Source: Pomacea canaliculata (Eukaryota > Mollusca > Gastropoda > Architaenioglossa > Ampullariidae). Taken from it: a stretch of DNA of 64,000 bases. Position numbers and translations under genes: made by a program. Where the stretch lies: contig NC_037592.1 in assembly GCF_003073045.1 (NCBI RefSeq), positions 16,201,844 through 16,265,843 of the forward strand, in the 5' to 3' direction. Below the pieces are notes generated by a model that worked only from the letters and a program-made list of their open reading frames with translations, ran no database searches and was not told where the DNA came from. Every line of letters starts with the position of its first letter. The stretch's first letter is position 1. This document shows, one piece after another, positions 62,701 through 64,000 of this stretch.

Positions 62701-63801
62701 GAATGATACAGCACGCTTAGTGAGTCCCCAGATCAGAGACAACACCCCACGCTGTCTTTCCTTCTATTATCACATGTTTGGAGCCAATGTCAATCTGCTT
62801 AATGTCTACACGAAATCTTTAGGACAGTTGGGCCCTGGAAATCTTGTCTGGCAAAGGCAGGGAACTCAGGGGCTCCAGTGGCTTCATGCTATGATAGAGC
62901 TCAAGTACACTGTTCCATATCAGGTATATCTGACACCTAATGTAGTGTAACTGCTTATCAAGCAGGCTGTCTCATTTTCTCTTAATAATAGTCTCATGAA
63001 GAGATTATCTTTTATGGTAATTTAATAAGAAGTAATTTGCATTTAAGTGTGGCATAAGCTCAAAATATTAGGGTTTAAAAAGAATTGTGAGTTATAATTG
63101 TGTAATTATATATAGAATTATAATTGTATAATTGCCAACAGATAATCTTTGAAGGTGTTCCTGGAAAAGGTTTTTCTGGTGACATTTCTGTGGATGATGT
63201 TGCTGTTCCAGTAGGATCATGCATGGAGATTGTTGCAAAAAGTGAGTTATTTGAATTAAATTTCAAATTCACGGTACAGAGTGATTTTAGCCCTTGGAAG
63301 TCCACTTTAGTAAAGTGGTCCGCGGTCAGAAATACTTTGAGAACCACTGCTCTAGACAAGTCTAGAATGGAATTTTTTTTTTTTTCTTTCAGTTTTCAGA
63401 TTTGACTCAGAGTTGGGAATTAGGAGCATCAGTTTAAACAGCTTAAGGTTCAAAAAATGTTTTGTTTGTAGCTTTGCAGACTTTTATTGAATTGTTTATT
63501 GCTTCTGTAATGCCCTTTCACCTTGGAGTACATTTTTACACATGGCACAAATCAATTTTTACTCATTTTACCAGATGCTACATCTTTCACATGTGACTTT
63601 GAGTCCAGTTTACATCCTCTGTGTGACTTCACTCAGGATACAACAGATGTCTTTGATTGGACATTAAATAGTGGCAGTACATCCACCACAGGAACTGGAA
63701 CCTTTCCTGATAATACCTATGGCACACTTGCTGGACATTACCTTTACTCTGAAAGTTCTGCACCACGCCAGAAGAATGATACTGCACGTCTCATCAGCAA
63801 G
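50702..63801 (+). CDS. Gene 2: secreted or membrane multi-MAM protein, 5' portion (25 exons)
   Basis: A second gene of the same family begins 5.3 kb after gene 1 on the same strand and runs off the right edge. Exons were placed as for gene 1; all but one keep phase exactly. It starts with a signal peptide, then MAM A to G and the beginning of MAM H, about 1,310 codons, with two short phase 1-1 linker exons. No LDLa, EGF or membrane segment appears, but only the N-terminal part is visible. Exon lengths (144, 263-269, 91) match gene 1, so the two probably arose by tandem duplication. One frame break lies in exon 2 (51331-51338). Whether the product is soluble or membrane-bound cannot be told. 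Confidence 0.88.
51284..52274 (+). CDS. Gene 2 exons 2-4: MAM A
   Basis: Exons 51284-51428, 51591-51745 and 52076-52274. The domain opens [12 protein letters not shown], then the frame breaks at 51331-51338: exon length is one base too long (or two too short), and the next frame continues [16 protein letters not shown] to DHTSG. The second exon has [16 protein letters not shown]. The third joins the QGNQW segment and the FEAVHG...GDIGLDDI segment in one exon without the usual phase 0 intron. It could start at 52076 or three bases later, since both are AG-preceded. Confidence 0.8.
52928..54313 (+). CDS. Gene 2 exons 5-7: MAM B
   Basis: Exons 52928-53071 ([23 protein letters not shown]), 53373-53638 ([25 protein letters not shown]) and 54223-54313 ([18 protein letters not shown]). 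This is the canonical three-exon MAM with phases 1-1, 1-0 and 0-1 and lengths 144, 266 and 91. Acceptors of the first two exons are the less common caag. Confidence 0.92.
54415..56096 (+). CDS. Gene 2 exons 8-10: MAM C, lacking the first cysteine pair
   Basis: Exons 54415-54555, 55058-55326 and 56015-56096. The opening reads [15 protein letters not shown], where both cysteines of the first disulfide are replaced, as in several type A MAMs of gene 1. The central part is also divergent ([17 protein letters not shown] instead of FWYHMYG). The end reads VVIEAVKG...AIAIDDI and closes with FPCG. Splice phases are normal, so it is probably expressed. Confidence 0.88.
56447..56521 (+). CDS. Gene 2 exon 11: 25-codon linker exon
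   Basis: A 75-nt exon with phase 1 at both ends, encoding a Pro/Thr-containing linker (ending [10 protein letters not shown]) with no cysteine. Skipping it would not change the frame. Its start follows catcag after a GT-rich stretch. Support is from splice sites and phase only. Confidence 0.65.
56928..58173 (+). CDS. Gene 2 exons 12-14: MAM D
   Basis: Exons 56928-57071 ([23 protein letters not shown]), 57307-57569 ([28 protein letters not shown]) and 58077-58173 ([16 protein letters not shown]). Phases are the standard 1-1, 1-0, 0-1. Confidence 0.9.
58324..60087 (+). CDS. Gene 2 exons 15-17: MAM E
   Basis: Exons 58324-58467 ([22 protein letters not shown]), 59172-59380 ([27 protein letters not shown], ending SGNQ) and 59943-60087 ([26 protein letters not shown]). 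The last intron sits earlier than usual, just before the NW tryptophan, instead of before the FEG segment; lengths 209 and 145 compensate. Confidence 0.9.
60405..61583 (+). CDS. Gene 2 exons 18-20: MAM F
   Basis: Exons 60405-60545 ([23 protein letters not shown]), 61141-61403 ([26 protein letters not shown]) and 61499-61583 ([16 protein letters not shown], ending STCT). Standard phases. The 595-nt intron 60546-61140 is very AT-rich and holds nothing I can name. Confidence 0.9.
61894..61977 (+). CDS. Gene 2 exon 21: 28-codon Ser/Thr-rich linker exon
   Basis: An 84-nt phase 1-1 exon encoding a Ser/Thr/Pro-rich segment ([18 protein letters not shown]), of the kind often O-glycosylated. It separates MAM F and MAM G and could be skipped without a frame change. 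Confidence 0.7.
62177..63241 (+). CDS. Gene 2 exons 22-24: MAM G
   Basis: Exons 62177-62320 ([18 protein letters not shown]), 62655-62923 ([28 protein letters not shown]) and 63142-63241 ([18 protein letters not shown]). Standard phases and lengths (144, 269, 100). Confidence 0.9.
63275..63365 (+). repeat. DNA-transposon-end-like fragment
   Basis: The text ggtccgcggtcagaaatact and tttgagaaccactgctctag resembles the ends of hAT-type non-autonomous elements seen in many animals. It is short, lies in intron 63242-63574, and identification is from memory of the motif only. Confidence 0.35.
63575..63801 (+). CDS. Gene 2 exon 25: start of MAM H (continues past window)
   Basis: A 227-nt exon from phase 1 to phase 0 reading [29 protein letters not shown] to the LISK strand, then a gtgagg donor at 63802. 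There is no intron at the Gly/Gly-His position. The remaining exons of this MAM lie to the right of the window. Confidence 0.85.
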
Positions 63802-63827
63802 GTGAGGGACTAATCTTTGTAAGGAGG

Positions 63828-63870
63828 GTGTGTGTGTGTGCATGTGTGTGTGTGTGAGAGAGAGAGAGAT
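63828..63870 (+). repeat. GT/GA microsatellite
   Basis: An interrupted (GT)n followed by (GA)n, starting 27 nt after the last visible donor of gene 2. Confidence 0.95.
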
Positions 63871-64000
63871 ATTGAGTGAGAATTGCAGTCTGTCAAAATA
63901 TATTTAAGACATGATTCAGATAATAAAACTTTGTGATCTAATTCTGTCAAGGGCATCATTTGAGTTAATTCTGTTCACAAGGCATAAAAAAAAGCTTGCT

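Noticed and set aside
399..63801. CRISPR, operon or bacterial features
   Set aside because: The window is spliced animal DNA; no direct-repeat arrays with spacers, ribosome binding sites or bacterial terminators were seen.

Overview
The window is animal nuclear DNA: AT-rich, with many short exons separated by introns with GT/AG ends, dispersed tRNA-derived SINEs, decayed LINEs and one solo-LTR-like element. The repeat 3' tails (one near 32330-32390 ending in a run of CAA-type units, one near 19540-19622 ending in ATT units) and the gene type suggest a lophotrochozoan, most likely a mollusc. That placement is an inference from composition and remembered repeats.

Layout. Two giant genes of the same family lie head to tail on the + strand. 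Gene 1 enters from the left edge (first certain exon 399-630) and ends with a stop at 45405-45407 and two AATAAA signals. I can place 44 exons. They encode the C-terminal ~5,650 residues of a type I membrane protein with about 29 MAM domains, 17 LDL-receptor class A (LDLa) modules, one EGF-like domain, one transmembrane helix and a short tail with two NPxY/F motifs. This architecture resembles MALRD1 (MAM and LDL-receptor class A domain-containing protein 1). Gene 2 starts with a signal-peptide exon at 50702 and runs off the right edge after 63801. Its 25 visible exons encode about 1,310 residues with seven MAM domains and the start of an eighth, and no LDLa so far.

Structure of gene 1. From 399 to 27075 almost every MAM is split into three or four exons with the phase pattern 1-0-1 (sometimes with an extra cut). 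From 27425 to 41554 the same kinds of domain lie in four large exons (4,085, 1,001, 5,420 and 823 nt) with almost no introns. This intron-poor block holds about 11 small frame-breaking indels, while the intron-rich exons of both genes, similar in total length, show one. No nonsense substitution was found in the large exons. The block therefore looks like ancient or recent intron loss combined with assembly indels or very recent decay.

Within the LDLa-bearing parts of gene 1 there is a higher-order repeat: LDLa, MAM type B joined tightly, LDLa, MAM type A, then often a Thr/Pro-rich linker. Several type A MAMs have lost both cysteines of the first disulfide together.

Between the genes (45470-50700) are an LTR-like element, a rotted non-LTR retrotransposon with reverse transcriptase and RNase H traces, and a minus-strand SINE. 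Both proteins are expected to be extracellular adhesion or endocytic scaffolds; no ligand or pathway can be read from the sequence.
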